From Cryptomeria japonica (Eukaryota > Streptophyta > Pinopsida > Cupressales > Cupressaceae): a stretch of 64,000 nt of DNA. Under the pieces are notes generated by a model. The model did not search any database. It saw only the letters and a list, made by a program, of their open reading frames with translations, and was not told where the DNA came from. Location of the stretch: assembly GCF_030272615.1 (NCBI RefSeq), contig NC_081407.1, positions 138,632,897-138,696,896 on the forward strand, written 5' to 3'. Below, piece by piece: positions 37,499 through 48,472 of the stretch. Position 1 is the stretch's first letter. Each line of letters opens with the position of its first letter. The position numbers and the translations under genes are program-made.

Positions 37499-38641
37499 TG
37501 ATGAATACTAAGAGGGGGGGTGGGGTGAATTAGTATACCAAAAATCTTTGCACTTAAACACTTTGCAAGACTGACAGTAAACCGGTAAAACAATTTAGCA
37601 GACAAACCAGTTAACAAACATGCAAACCAAATAGATAATAATGCATTCACCCACAGAAGCACAAACACCATAACATGAGATTTTGACGTGGAAACCCAAA
37701 TGAGAAAAACCACGGTGAGATGGGACTCACAAGTAACTATTTGTAGAATAGAAACGAGACCAGTTAAGGTCAGACCGGTTAAGGTCTTACAACATTCTTT
37801 ACCAGAACATATCCTATTAGGAATCTCAATCTCTGTTAGGAGATAAATCCGATTAAAGACTACCTTGATAGAGGATTTCTGATCCACAGATGTGACCCAC
37901 CTTGTTAGAGGATTTACAAGAGGCTTTTGGGCCTACCTGGTTAAGGGCTAAAGACTTGTCGAAGATGTGAGTAATCAACAAGTGAGTGATCTAGCAAATA
38001 GCACAGATTGATTGGTTAGATCCTTGATAGCTCGATCTTAATGCATTACAACATTACTTCAGTCTTCTACACATTCATACTCTCTCTAACTCTTCAGTTA
38101 CCTTGAACCCTAGCAACAACATCAACCTCAACAAAAACAACCTTAGAACCCTAGACATGATGTCCTTCTAAAGAAATCTGATTTCATGTAGGTCCAATAG
38201 TATTACAATACAATTTCCTAGGTTCAATGCATCTGGACATATCTGGTAACACGACACAAAAAGCACCACCAGAGAGTCGGCACTGTCAAATGATCGGTGG
38301 ATGGTAACTCATCACAAAATGTCAATTGGTAGCTCATCACAGAGTATTACCGGTTCATACAAAATACCAGTTGCCAGTTTGTCAAAATGAAGACTGGTAA
38401 AAATGTGTTATGCCGCTTTAATCCCTCGTACCACTTAGTATCCACAAACCGCTTGAGATCGACATGCTGCTTCAGACCGGTAAACACATTATGCAAAACA
38501 TCAATAGTCTAAAGACTATAATACAACATACTAGTTGGAACAAATATCGGTTGTGCTCTAACTCACACATATGAAGAGGATCTTAATGCAAGTGTGTGTC
38601 CATCAATGAAAATCATAACATGAACATCAAAAATGCCAACA
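37499..38641 (-). repeat. 5' LTR of the inner element
   Basis: It is paired with 31,040-32,168. It keeps the clean AATGCCAACA end, which gives TGTTGGCATT as the start in element orientation. Confidence 0.92.
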
Positions 38642-39420
38642 ACAACCGGTGCAATTGTTTCTTGAAAGTCAATACCTTCCACTTGAGCATACCCTTTGCA
38701 CACTAACCTTGCTTTATGTCAGACTATCTTACCTTCTTCATTCATCTTGTTCCGATATACCCATTTGGTACCTATGACATTCTTGTTTGTTGGTCTAGGA
38801 ACAAGTTCCCAAGTCTCATTTTTCTCAATTTGTCTCAATTCTTCATCCATGGCATCTACCCACTTCTCACTTTTACTAGCATCAATAAAATATTTGGGCT
38901 CTACTTCAGTCATGAGATAGAAATTTACCTGCTCACTTTCCTTGGCTAATCTCCTTCTGGTTTACACACCTTCATTCCTATCTCCTACGATTTGTTCTTC
39001 CAGATGATTCTTCTAAACATACGAGTTGGGGATCTTGTTTGGTGCATCTTCTACCGGTCCATTTTTAGATTGTTCTTCATATTCAATATCTGATTCATCA
39101 ATGTAAGGTGTCGGTGCATTTTTTCCTCTATGTGAGTCTTCATCTATTCACACATTTACACTTTCAACCACCCTTCTCAATCTCTTATTGTCACATTTGT
39201 AGGCTTTACTGTTGGTTGAGTATCCCAAGAAGATTCCTTCATCACTCCGAGAATCAAAACTTCCTAATCCATGAACATCTCTCCTGATGAAGCACTTACT
39301 TCCAAACACTCTAAAGTGCTTGAGTGATTGTTTCCTTTCATACCATAACTCATAAGGATTCATTCTTCTATTCACTCTTAACCATACCTGGTTTAATGTG
39401 TAGATAGCAGTGTGAACTAC
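38642..39420 (-). pseudogene. pol: Copia element 2 integrase C-terminal region and RT N-terminal part
   Basis: 39,148-39,375 reads PYELWYERKQSLKHFRVFGS then DEGIFLGYSTNSKAYK, the usual end of the copia integrase. After a low-complexity linker the RT begins with MTEVEPKYFIDASKSEKWVD and [20 protein letters not shown] (38,719-38,913), followed by [20 protein letters not shown]. It then stops at the nested insertion, whose other side continues the same domain. Confidence 0.88.
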
Positions 39421-40140
39421 TTCCTTCTAGTATATATTTGATATGTTGGCCTCATTCAACATAGTCCTAGTCATCTTCTTCATTATCCTATTTTTCCTTT
39501 CTACCACCTTGTTTTGCTGAGGTGTCCTTGCAGCTGGATACTGTCTTCGGACTCCATGTTTCTCACAGTAGTCAACAAATTCATTGGAAGAGAATTCTCC
39601 ACCACGGTTTGATCTTAAGCATTCTAACTGGTACCCACTTTCATTTTCTACCATTTTTCTGAAGATCTTGAATCTCTCAAATGCTTGAGACTTATCATGT
39701 AGGAAGGTTACCCAAGTCATTCTCGAGTAATCATCTATGAACAACATAAAATACCTTTCTCCGACCAATGCTCTTGTCCTTGTTGGCCCACAAAGGTTTG
39801 TATGTATCAACTCCAAAGGTCTTGAGGTGTTATATTTATTTGTTTTAAAGATGACCTTTGCTTGCTTGTCTTAGACACATTCATCACATAATGTGTTTGC
39901 CGATTTTATGATCTGAGGTATGTTTCTCACACACTGATTCTTGCTTATCTTGACCAAATTATCAAAATTTACATGGCCTTGTCTCCGATGTCATAACCAA
40001 CTTTCATCAACCTATCCCATCATGCATTGGGACTCATAGAATTACTTCAGATTGTAGACATTACCCTATGTTCTCTTTCCTTTTGATACCACCTAACTGG
40101 TACTTTGCTTTCTTATCTAACAACTGGTAGAATCAAACGA
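39421..40140 (-). pseudogene. pol: Copia element 2 integrase catalytic core, inactive
   Basis: The frame of 129 codons (39,427-39,816) covers the rve core: IHTNLCGPT, FIDDYSRMTWVTFLHDKS, LRSNRGGEFSSNEF, and RTPQQNKVVERKNRIMKKM. In active copia integrases the catalytic Asp residues sit where this copy has Asn, in HTNLCG and in RSNRGG. The Glu of ERKNR remains. Both changes are G to A on the coding strand. Upstream, the His/Cys zinc-binding region is broken by stops (40.1-39.82 kb). Confidence 0.88.
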
Positions 40141-40452
40141 GAACTTGTACCCTTTGTCACACATTTGACTTACACTCAACAGGTTATGCTTCAATCCTTC
40201 TATATAGTACACATCATGAGCCTTGAACTTGCCATCAATATTAAGTGTACCCTAGCCTTGATTTTGTTAGAGGATGTCACCAAACCGGACTGAACCACCA
40301 TTCCAATCATTAAGCTTGATGAAATTTTTCTTATCTCCGGTCATTTGATTTGAGAAACCACTACCCACTACCCATAAATTCCTCCTTTCAACATGTAGAG
40401 CAGTTTGCACAATCAGGTTGGACTCTGTCTTCTCTATCCAAACTAGTTTCTC
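40141..40452 (-). pseudogene. pol: Copia element 2 protease remnant
   Basis: The minus strand reads WVVGSGFSNQMTGDKKNFIK, then GHN-type LKHNLLSVSQMCDKGYKF. The typical copia protease motif is DSGCSxHMTGD. Here the catalytic Asp is Gly and the following Cys is Phe, so the site is dead. Two TAG stops follow. Confidence 0.8.
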
Positions 40453-42600
40453 TTATTTCTTTTCCTCTTCTGTCACTTTGTGTTCCAGTTTTGTTTCTGA
40501 CTTCTCATCTGATACTATTTTATTTTGCTTGTCAATTCTCATCTTACAAAACCTTTCCATGTGACCAAAATTTTGACACTTGTAACATTTCACATTAGCA
40601 CTGTAAGATGTACTCAACACATTCTTGTAGGACATTTGCATATTACTCCTACATTCATAACTCTTGTGACCAAAATCATTGCAATTATAACATGTAACAT
40701 TTGTAATTTGTAATGTAGCAAATGAGTTTCTACTCTCAAAACTAGGATTGACATTCGTTTTCCTACAATCTGCTATTCTATGACAGAACTTATTACATAG
40801 GTGACAATAACCATAAAAATTTGGAACATATCGGTTAGGTTTCCTTGAACCTGCAAATGGCTGCCTCACTGGGGGTCTTCCTTTCATGCTGCTAACTCTT
40901 GTGAATCATTCATGATCAATGGTTGCATTTCTCCTTGGATCTGCATGTAGGTGCATTGAGTATGGTCTCTGGTTCATTGACTGAGTATACTGGTTTGTAT
41001 GGCAGTTTCTAGTAGCATCTGCATGTCTTCTTGTCGGTATCCTTTCTTACCGTGAATGTCTTCTTCTCTTCACCTTCTTTTGAAGAGGTGAATTGTATTT
41101 CCTTATCAGATGTGTCTCTATTGTTTGAACTTTGACCTTCTTGAAAACCTAAGCCACCGGTATCTTTAGATTGTTTATGTTTGCTCAACATCTTGTCCAG
41201 GGATTCAGTGCTGCCTTCATATTTGCTTCTAACTTTTATCTCTTCTTGACTTTTCTCTAATTCCTTCCGGAGTTTCACTATTTCTACTTCCAGATTCTGA
41301 TGCTCCTTTTCCTTTTCACTCAGACAGGTACTAGTAACTTCATAGATCCTTTTGGCTTCTTCCATTTACAATTTTAGATCTGCAATAGTCTTCTTGGACT
41401 CTTCAAGAGATTGCTCCAGTAACTCTTGTTCTTCAGTTGCAACCTTTTTCACCTTCTTCAGATCTCTTCTTGTTTTCTTTAACTCATCCAAGGCACTAAT
41501 GAGTTCAACTTCTAGATCTACTTCTCTTTCCTCTTCTTCTTCTTCTTGTACTAGGACATCTTGGGCCATGAAAAGATTTGCTTTGATTTCATCCTCATTG
41601 CAACAATCATCAGAGGTACTATCATCATATGAGGTATCTTTTTCATGGGTGTAGATACTGCTTTGTTTCCAGTTTCCTCTTTTACCATGCCGGTAGAAAT
41701 TCTTCTTCCTGTCTTTACCATATGATCTGCTACTACTTGATTGATCATCTTCCTTTTTATCACCATATGGACATTTAGCAGAAAAATTTCCAATCTTTCT
41801 ATAGTTGAAACATTTCAAAGGCAGTTTCCCTTTGTACTTCCCGGAACCTCTTTTCAGTCTTTTTATAAAGTTGGCCATAATTTCATTAGAGTCTTCACTA
41901 GTTGCATCATGAGTAGACTCTTCTTTTCCTTTTCTTAAAGTTTTAAATGCAGCTTCCTTCTTCACAGCCTCAGTACCAGCAGTCCTCGTCTCATAAGCAG
42001 TTAGGGAATCATACAACTCATCCATTGTAAAAACCTTCAAGTCTTTTGTTTCTTCTATTTCTGAGACTTTTGTATCATACTTAGATGTAATAGATCTAAG
42101 TACTTTCTTTACTACCACTTCATCTTTTATTTCTTCTCCAAGCCCTCTAATGGTGTTTATTGTTTCATCAACCCTTTGGAGATAGTCAACAATCTTCTCT
42201 TCATCTCTCATTTTCAAACCCTCAAGCTGTGCTCTCAATGTCTGCAACTTGGCTTCCTAGACTTTAGGATCACCTTCAAATATCTTCTACAACTTATCCC
42301 AAGTTTCTTTAGTAGAGGAGCAGTGCATGACTTTAACAAACTCATTGTCAGATAACCCACTAAGAATGGCATTTTTAGCTTTAGCATTGTTCTCATATTC
42401 CTTCTTAGCATCTGGATCAGTAGGGGGATTACTAGGGACTGTATACCCATTTACAATTGACATCCATACATCACAACCTAGTGAGGACAAATAGGTTTCC
42501 ATTCTTCTACTCTAAAAATAATAGTTTACACCATCAAACATAGGGGCTTTTGAGGAGGTGGATTCATTTCTGGCTATTGTGAACACTTCACAAGATCTAC
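40453..42600 (-). pseudogene. gag: Copia element 2 gag: UBN2 capsid, coiled coil, zinc knuckles
   Basis: Start-proximal residues FTIARNESTSSKAPMFDGVN and METYLSSLGCDVWMSIVNGY (42.6-42.29 kb) lead into the UBN2 domain (TLRAQLEGLKMRDEEKIVDY, MDELYDSLTAYETR). The best open piece is 41,366-42,247 (293 codons). A first knuckle is spoiled (CFNYRKIGNFSAKC). A Glu-rich coiled coil follows, then the boundary phrase KDTGGLGFQEGQSS (41,009-41,365) and three intact knuckles, CHLCNKFCHRIADC, CYNCNDFGHKSYEC and CYKCQNFGHMERFC (40,453-40,887). Interruptions are all TAG or TGA. The long coiled-coil Gag fits the Sirevirus lineage. Confidence 0.88.
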
Positions 42601-42638
42601 CCAAGCTAGATAACTCTTTGACAAAACAAGGTACCTAT

Positions 42639-42650
42639 GCTCTGATACCA
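42639..42650 (-). promoter_or_regulatory. Primer binding site of copia element 2 (iMet)
   Basis: The minus strand reads TGGTATCAGAGC, two bases from the LTR end. It is a perfect match. Confidence 0.92.
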
Positions 42651-42652
42651 AT

Positions 42653-44393
42653 TGTTGGACATGATGGATCACTGAGAGGGGGGTGAATCAGTGATTTAAA
42701 TTCTTTTTATTTAATAGAGAGATACCAGTAGTATATAAAAACAAACTAATTGCTAATCGGTATCTCAAGTAGTGGAAACTAGGTGTGTAAATAGATTTGC
42801 TAAAACATTAACATAACACAAGCACAAGAATGCAACACACAACTCCAAATATACGAGGAAAACCCAATATGGGAAAAACCTCTGTGAGAATAGCTGCTAG
42901 AGATCTTCTGCTCCAATCTAGCCTCATAAAGAAACTTTGAATATAATATTTAGGGTACCAACCCTTGATTCATGAGCACCAACTCAAAGGAGCACCAACC
43001 CTTGCACTATTTATAGGCTACAACTTAAAGGAGCTACAACCCCCGTACTAAGCTCCAACTTAGTGAATACAATATAAAGCTCAGTAATACAAATGAAATC
43101 ACCGTTGCAAATGAAGTTTTGCAACCATATACAATATTCTGCTCTGTCGGTTTCAACCTTACCGGTCTGTATCCTCTTCTCCTACTCTGCAACTTGGCTC
43201 CATTGAATACTTTTCTAAGTCACCTCTCACAATGCCTTCCCTCCTCAACTCACACTTGATCACTCTTTATCAGGCACCACCTTTACTAGCTTGCCACTTC
43301 TGTATTTTATGCTCTCTCCATTGGTTTGTTCCTTACACCAGTTTACCTTACTTCTTCCCACCGATACACTCTTTACTCATAAAAAATTCAAGTCTTTATC
43401 ACTTCAGATCTCAAACAGTAGTTTCACACTTACCTTCACTCTACAACAACAACAATCAGAGGTTCAAGTCATCATCTTTAAACTAGAGCTTTCCCAGCAA
43501 TAATCAATTCAAACTTAGGGCGGTTAGGGTTTCCTTCACTCGACCAAATCTGTATGAGATCCGATCCAATTAGCCTTGGATCAATCACCTATACTCAAGG
43601 AATGCATCTGTACATGTTTTCCAAAATCCAATGCACATTTGCTAAAGATAGAACTCTTGTCCTCGATTATTTATCGACACATTTATAGCCCAGCTGTTTC
43701 CTTCTTGAGGTCATCTTGCAATTTGATTTCTTTGCTTTTAACTACTCGCCAACTACTCCTTAATCTTTCTTTGTCATTTCTTCCTCAAGCCGCAATAGTG
43801 AGTTACCATCCCGTTATTTGTGGATGTTTTATTTATGTCAACTAGATGTTTCAACAACCACGTCGATGGAACCTTCACCAACCTCTGCATACTTGCCACC
43901 TCAGCCCCACCTGGCATCACATCGATCATACTAAGCTCATTGACACAAGGTTGGTTTACACTTGATCATTCACCAAACTCATACTGGTACCATCCTTTTC
44001 CGGTGAGACCTTCTCCTTCGGCTAACCGGTAGTGCACACTACACCGGTAGCACAACTTCACCTCCGGTGGTTTGTGATCATTTTAACATTCTGCCTCTTC
44101 ATCATAAACAAGCAGCCAATCCTCAAAACCAATACAAGCTCTATTGATTATGTCAGTTATATCTCAACATGATAACACACACATGCATCTTACCTCATAT
44201 CGATGAGGTCACATATGGTCTCAATAACTACTTGTCTTTCACCATACCAGTTGACAAGCCTTCATGTTAGTCTTCTCAATACCTTATGTGCCTTCCACCA
44301 TACCGGTTCATTCTTCTTTATACTGGATGACATACTTCTATTGGTGGCCTGCCTGCAGTATCGGTTGACATCAATGACAACTCAATGCCAACA
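42653..44393 (-). repeat. 5' LTR of copia element 2
   Basis: It runs + strand TGTTGGACATGATGGATCAC to CAATGCCAACA, aligning with 27,774-29,536. It is followed by ACAAC, the partner of GCAAC at the far end. Confidence 0.92.
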
Positions 44394-44398
44394 ACAAC

Positions 44399-44712
44399 AC
44401 ACACACATCATTGGTAATCATTGTTATGATGGATGGTCTATTAGGACAGTAAATAAAATGCTTATTCTTTTTCCACCCTTTGGAACTACAACAAGGTATT
44501 TGACTTGGCAGGGTCCCCACACATCACTTCAACACCAAATTTTAGGCAATTCAACCTTTTGCCTTCTTAATGCATTTTTTTTTGGCTTTCACTAGTTTTC
44601 TTAATCTGATACATAGGGATATCAAACCTTTCATGTCATCATCACACACACAAACTTCCCCATATGTCCCTATAAGTCTAAGCTATTAAATACATTTCAC
44701 CTAGCACTATCT
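44399..44712. other. Non-coding spacer
   Basis: It lies between the copia LTR and the right 366-bp repeat. There is a short CA-rich patch and nothing else recognisable. Confidence 0.5.
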
Positions 44713-45081
44713 GGTATAGATTCTTGTGTCCTATCCATATAGAATGTTTGCACACCGCACTATCATCCTTGACTCATGTGTATGATGCAGAGGTAGGTGC
44801 ATGTATTGTAATGGTTTCAACATACAAAGTCAATGATCATACAATCCATTCTTCTACACACCCTTGGATACATTACTTGGCTTCTAGGCTTGGGAAAACT
44901 AATACGAATTGAGCCAACACCATAAGGACAGGGTCAAGTATCATGGCAACTGATCATAATTTGTGAAGACAAGGTTCACACCCAAGTGTTGGCTCTCAAC
45001 AATGCCACACTTCCAAAATTGTCAGTCTCAAGACTTCTCCTATTGGGTCAACACTCATTGATGGCCACAAGGCCAAATCAA
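44713..45081. repeat. 366-bp direct repeat, right copy
   Basis: This is the partner of 27,294-27,659. On its right it abuts decayed gypsy RT sequence. The left copy has no such neighbour. Confidence 0.85.
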
Positions 45082-45420
45082 GAATCCTAGAAATAATATG
45101 TTCTTTATAGATCAAGATCTTCTCTAGGTCAACATGTACACCATCTTCATCAACAATATACTTGAAGTACTAGATCCTCTCCATGCTAAAAGATCATTTC
45201 TCTATATTGGCATAAAGCTTAAGCTGATGCAAGTTGGAAATAACTTGTCACGTGTTATTCCCATATCTTTTTGAACATAAGAATGTCATCCAAGTAGACA
45301 ACCAAAAAATGGTAAAGTTGCACTTAATGAAAATTGGCCCCATAACTCAAAACGGTATTAGAAACATGTCCGTAGGACAATTTTCCTCGGCACCTCATAA
45401 TTTTTAAAATTTTAATGTTT
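45082..45420 (-). pseudogene. pol: Decayed Ty3/gypsy reverse transcriptase fragment
   Basis: The minus strand reads FHF-like residues and then VVYLDDILMFKKIWE, the YLDD active site of Ty3/gypsy RT (GTCATCCAAGTA on the + strand at 45,285-45,296). Weak continuations (TSYFQLASA, GEDLVLQVYC, DGVHV-like) fit the palm-thumb part. Stops and shifts are dense. The sequence ends at the 366-bp repeat. Confidence 0.75.
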
Positions 45421-48060
45421 TCTAGTATTGACTAATACATGACATGTTTGTACATGACAAAGCTCATAGATGATGACTTTGAGCTAAAACCATACTATTG
45501 CATATCCTAAATTTTTTGGACAAGTACACACTTCAAGTAAACCAAATTTGGATGTAATGTAAAAGTTCAAAATTGGTTTGTTTTAACATTGGGGCAACAA
45601 ACATTAATAACAACCTTCTAACAATCTCATCCATACATCAATGATAATATGCTTAAACAAAACCCTTCTTGAGATGACTTTGACATCAATGATGACATTT
45701 CCAACAAATTTTCCATGAGTTTGAATAGTCATGTTGTTATGAATAGGTGTGCCCTTTATTAACAACACTTGAGAAACATACACTATATAAAGTACCAAAC
45801 GATTCAAGGTTCAGAAAGACACAAAGGCGTTGATGAGCTAGAAGACAAATAATCCATTTTAAGTTTTGGAAGTTTATGTCGATATTGTAAGACGTGCACC
45901 TTGTGGAAGAGATTGGAGAACACTTCAATGTGTTAAAAATTGCAATCAATATACATGGGCAAATGCCATATAGTGAACAAATCATTTCACAAGTATATTT
46001 TACATCTACACATATTAGGATGATTGAAGACAATGGATGCCAAATTTTCAATGCAAAATTTTGTGATTGTTAGTAATGGTGTGAACCATTTTGAAGGGTT
46101 GACAAATTTTGGAAAACAAATTGCATATTAATGTTTAAGTGTGTACCAATGATAGGGGAAACACGTTTTGTGAAAACAAAGAGTCTAAACAGTGTGGCTA
46201 TTAAGTGTAGGACAATCAATGTAACGACAGATATTTTGAGTTAAAAATTATAAACACATGATGATGCAACCATTATATGAAAAAAAAATCTCGCGCATGA
46301 AAGAATCACGTGTTGATTAATTCACTTGTACAAAGTGTGGTTTATCCTTTAAAAAGTTTCACTTATTTCTATTCATCTTCAACCACCTACAATAGTACAC
46401 TTCATCATTGAAGAGAATATCAGGAACATTCAAATTAGAAATCAACAATAATTATAATGGAAGAATTTTTATTAACATCACCGAAGAGAATTTTGGCATA
46501 CTATGAGGCAAAACGACACAACTCAAATGAGGTCCTTGAGAATGATTAGTTTTTAGCAAATCCATTTCTATTGGATAACAATCAATTTCTTTATTAGAGG
46601 AGCAGATGGAGTCTTGTATTCATAGGTTGAGAATTTTGATGTGGTTTTTGCTGCTACTGATCCTATAGAGGCGGTTTCAAAAGTTGAGTTTAGCAAGGTC
46701 TTGCCTCGAAGTGGGTTGGCTTAGGATGAAAGATGGGTCAATAGCATGTGAGTATGCATTTATTGGCTCAGAATGGAGTTTTCTACTATTTTTGTTCCTA
46801 TTGTGGTGGTTTTGGTTGCAGAGTTCATAAAGGCCTGTCTCCGTGCTAGATGAACGAGGTAGAAAGATTTGGTGGTCTTGTTTTGGTGACTGCTATCTTT
46901 GTGTTCTTGTATGGGGCCACCACAATTGTTCCTGTAAATGCTCCATTTGAGGAGGAAAGTGATTGTTTGCCAGAATCCCTACTATGGCCTTTTATTGAGG
47001 TGGAGACAATTTGGGGGCTCTTGGAGTCTCTTGAAAAGGAGGGAGTTGGCCCTCTCTTAGTTTTAGTTGTTAGTAGGCTATTTTGGTCTATCTGTAAGTG
47101 GCATTTTTGGCCTTGTGTCTCAACCTTAGTGGTTTGAGTTTGTAACTTGTCTTACTGCTTTACTAGTCTCTGATCGATGTGTTGTTAGTGGCCTGTTTGG
47201 CATTTGTGTTGTTAATGACCTTTTGGCTTGGCTGTGAAAGGCCTTTTTTGGTTTAGTCTCTTGGCCCTCGGGGGCCTTTGTGATAAAGTTTCCTAGGCCT
47301 TTTTTGCAGATTAAAGGGGCAAAATAGCACTATTACTGTTATGTTCTCCCTACTTACAGCCTGAATTTCAATGAAATAATTAAAGAAAAGGTTAATAACA
47401 CATATAGTTAACAAGTCGCACACCAATTCCTTCACTGAATTGTGTATTAAAGAACTATTATGCAGTAAGATGCCAAACTTTGACACTATTAAAATGAACT
47501 CATACACTACCTCTCATTGAGTGATCAGCTGACTTGCATTGTACTGGGCAACCACTGCTTTCAAGGTTTCATGAATTATAGAAGGCAATACTCTCTCATT
47601 ATAGTTCTCTCCAAGTTCCCTATAAATGGTTGGAAGTTGATCAGGTAGTGGCCTTGTCAGAACTCAAAGCCCAATTTTAACCTATCACACAACAAGGGAA
47701 GGATATTGATGAATGCTGCTAAAATTCACATCATGTAGTTGCATCATATTCCAAACAAATAGGAAACTAATATGCTTATTGATTATTATCTGTGGTAGAG
47801 GTTAAGATGCAATGTATTTGGCTAAAAAGCATATCTAAGACCAAATCATTTACACATATCTCCAGAATTTTGAACAAATCATATCAAAAAACCCCAATAG
47901 TTTTGTTTTCATATGCCTTTTAGTGAGATGAAATAGAAATCCATAAACCCCAAGAGTTATAGAAGATTAATAATTTCATATGCTTGAGAAAAAAACTTTC
48001 CCTTAATTGAAGAAACAATATTCAATATTCATGCATACTATGGATGGAATCAATCTTACC
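45421..48060. other. Intergenic, possible non-LTR remnant at 46.6-47.3 kb
   Basis: From 45.4 to 46.6 kb I see nothing. From 46.6 to 47.3 kb the base composition shifts to G/T-rich, with a 95-codon open frame (46,850-47,137) and repeated GGCCTTTTTTGG and GGCCTTTGTGATAAAGTTTC phrases. That recalls the 3' ends of plant LINEs, but no RT or RNase H is readable. From 47.3 to 48.06 kb there is nothing recognisable. Confidence 0.35.
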
Positions 48061-48119
48061 TGAGGAGTGTGTAGTTGTGGAGAGATGACGCTCCCAACCT
48101 GTGCAGCTTCAACGTCTTT

Positions 48120-48355
48120 TAAAATGAACCCGCATTTTTTTTTTAATAATGCGGGTTCGTTGGAATTCCAACGAACTCGGGCACTTTTTTTTTCCAAAAA
48201 ATCAAATTTCATTAGTAATGCCTTCTTTGTCGAAACCAAATGTGAAATTATCGCCGGAATTCCGACAAATTCGGGAACTTTTTCAAAAAAAAATCAAATT
48301 TGGTCACAATATACCTTCTTTGTTGGAATCCTTCGTCGAAATTTTAGGCCAAATG
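48120..48355. repeat. Hairpin and palindrome array, duplicated unit
   Basis: GAACCCGCATT (48,126-48,136) and its complement AATGCGGGTTC (48,148-48,158) form an 11-bp stem. Overlapping it is a perfect 20-bp palindrome, TTCGTTGGAATTCCAACGAA (48,156-48,175). About 100 bases on, a related unit repeats CCGGAATTCCGAC, then AAATTCGGGAACTTTTTC and AAAATCAAATTTGGTCACAA. It lies just upstream of CACTA copy B, the position of subterminal repeats in that class. Confidence 0.8.
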
Positions 48356-48472
48356 TATTAGTGAAATATTATATCATTTTAACATTTTTTATATATACAA
48401 AAAATCACTTGATCATGATCATGGTTTATTTGTATCGATCATTATAATAAATGTGGGGCGTGGGCACATGAT

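Larger units (their letters stand above)
31040..38641 (-). mobile_element. Nested pol-less LTR element (inner)
   Basis: On the minus strand: 5' LTR 38,641-37,499 (TGTTGGCATT to CATCA), two bases, iMet primer site 37,496-37,485, a gag-like ORF (37,460-36,171), a long unfamiliar ORF (35,718-32,495), polypurine tract 32,180-32,169, and 3' LTR 32,168-31,040. The flanks GCAAC (31,035-31,039) and ACAAC (38,642-38,646) are a five-base duplication of the outer element's RT codons with one transition. LTRs are about 95% alike in the stretch compared by eye, more than the outer pair, as nesting demands. No protease, integrase, RT or RNase H motif is present. It must have been copied by enzymes of a relative. 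Confidence 0.9.
27774..44393 (-). mobile_element. Ty1/copia element 2 (outer), Sirevirus-like
   Basis: The complete structure on the minus strand is 5' LTR (44,393-42,653), iMet primer site (42,650-42,639), gag, protease, integrase, RT, RNase H, polypurine tract (29,549-29,537) and 3' LTR (29,536-27,774). LTR ends are TGTTGG and CCAACA. Flanks are GCAAC at 27,769-27,773 and ACAAC at 44,394-44,398, a five-base duplication with one transition. Total 16.6 kb, of which 7.6 kb is a nested second element (31,040-38,641). LTRs are roughly 90% alike in the stretch compared by eye. Every gene is interrupted. Confidence 0.9.

Noticed and set aside
46850-47137. 95-codon open frame as a membrane protein gene
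   Set aside because: No homology is recognised and there is no supporting structure around it. It is likely chance in G/T-rich repeat DNA.
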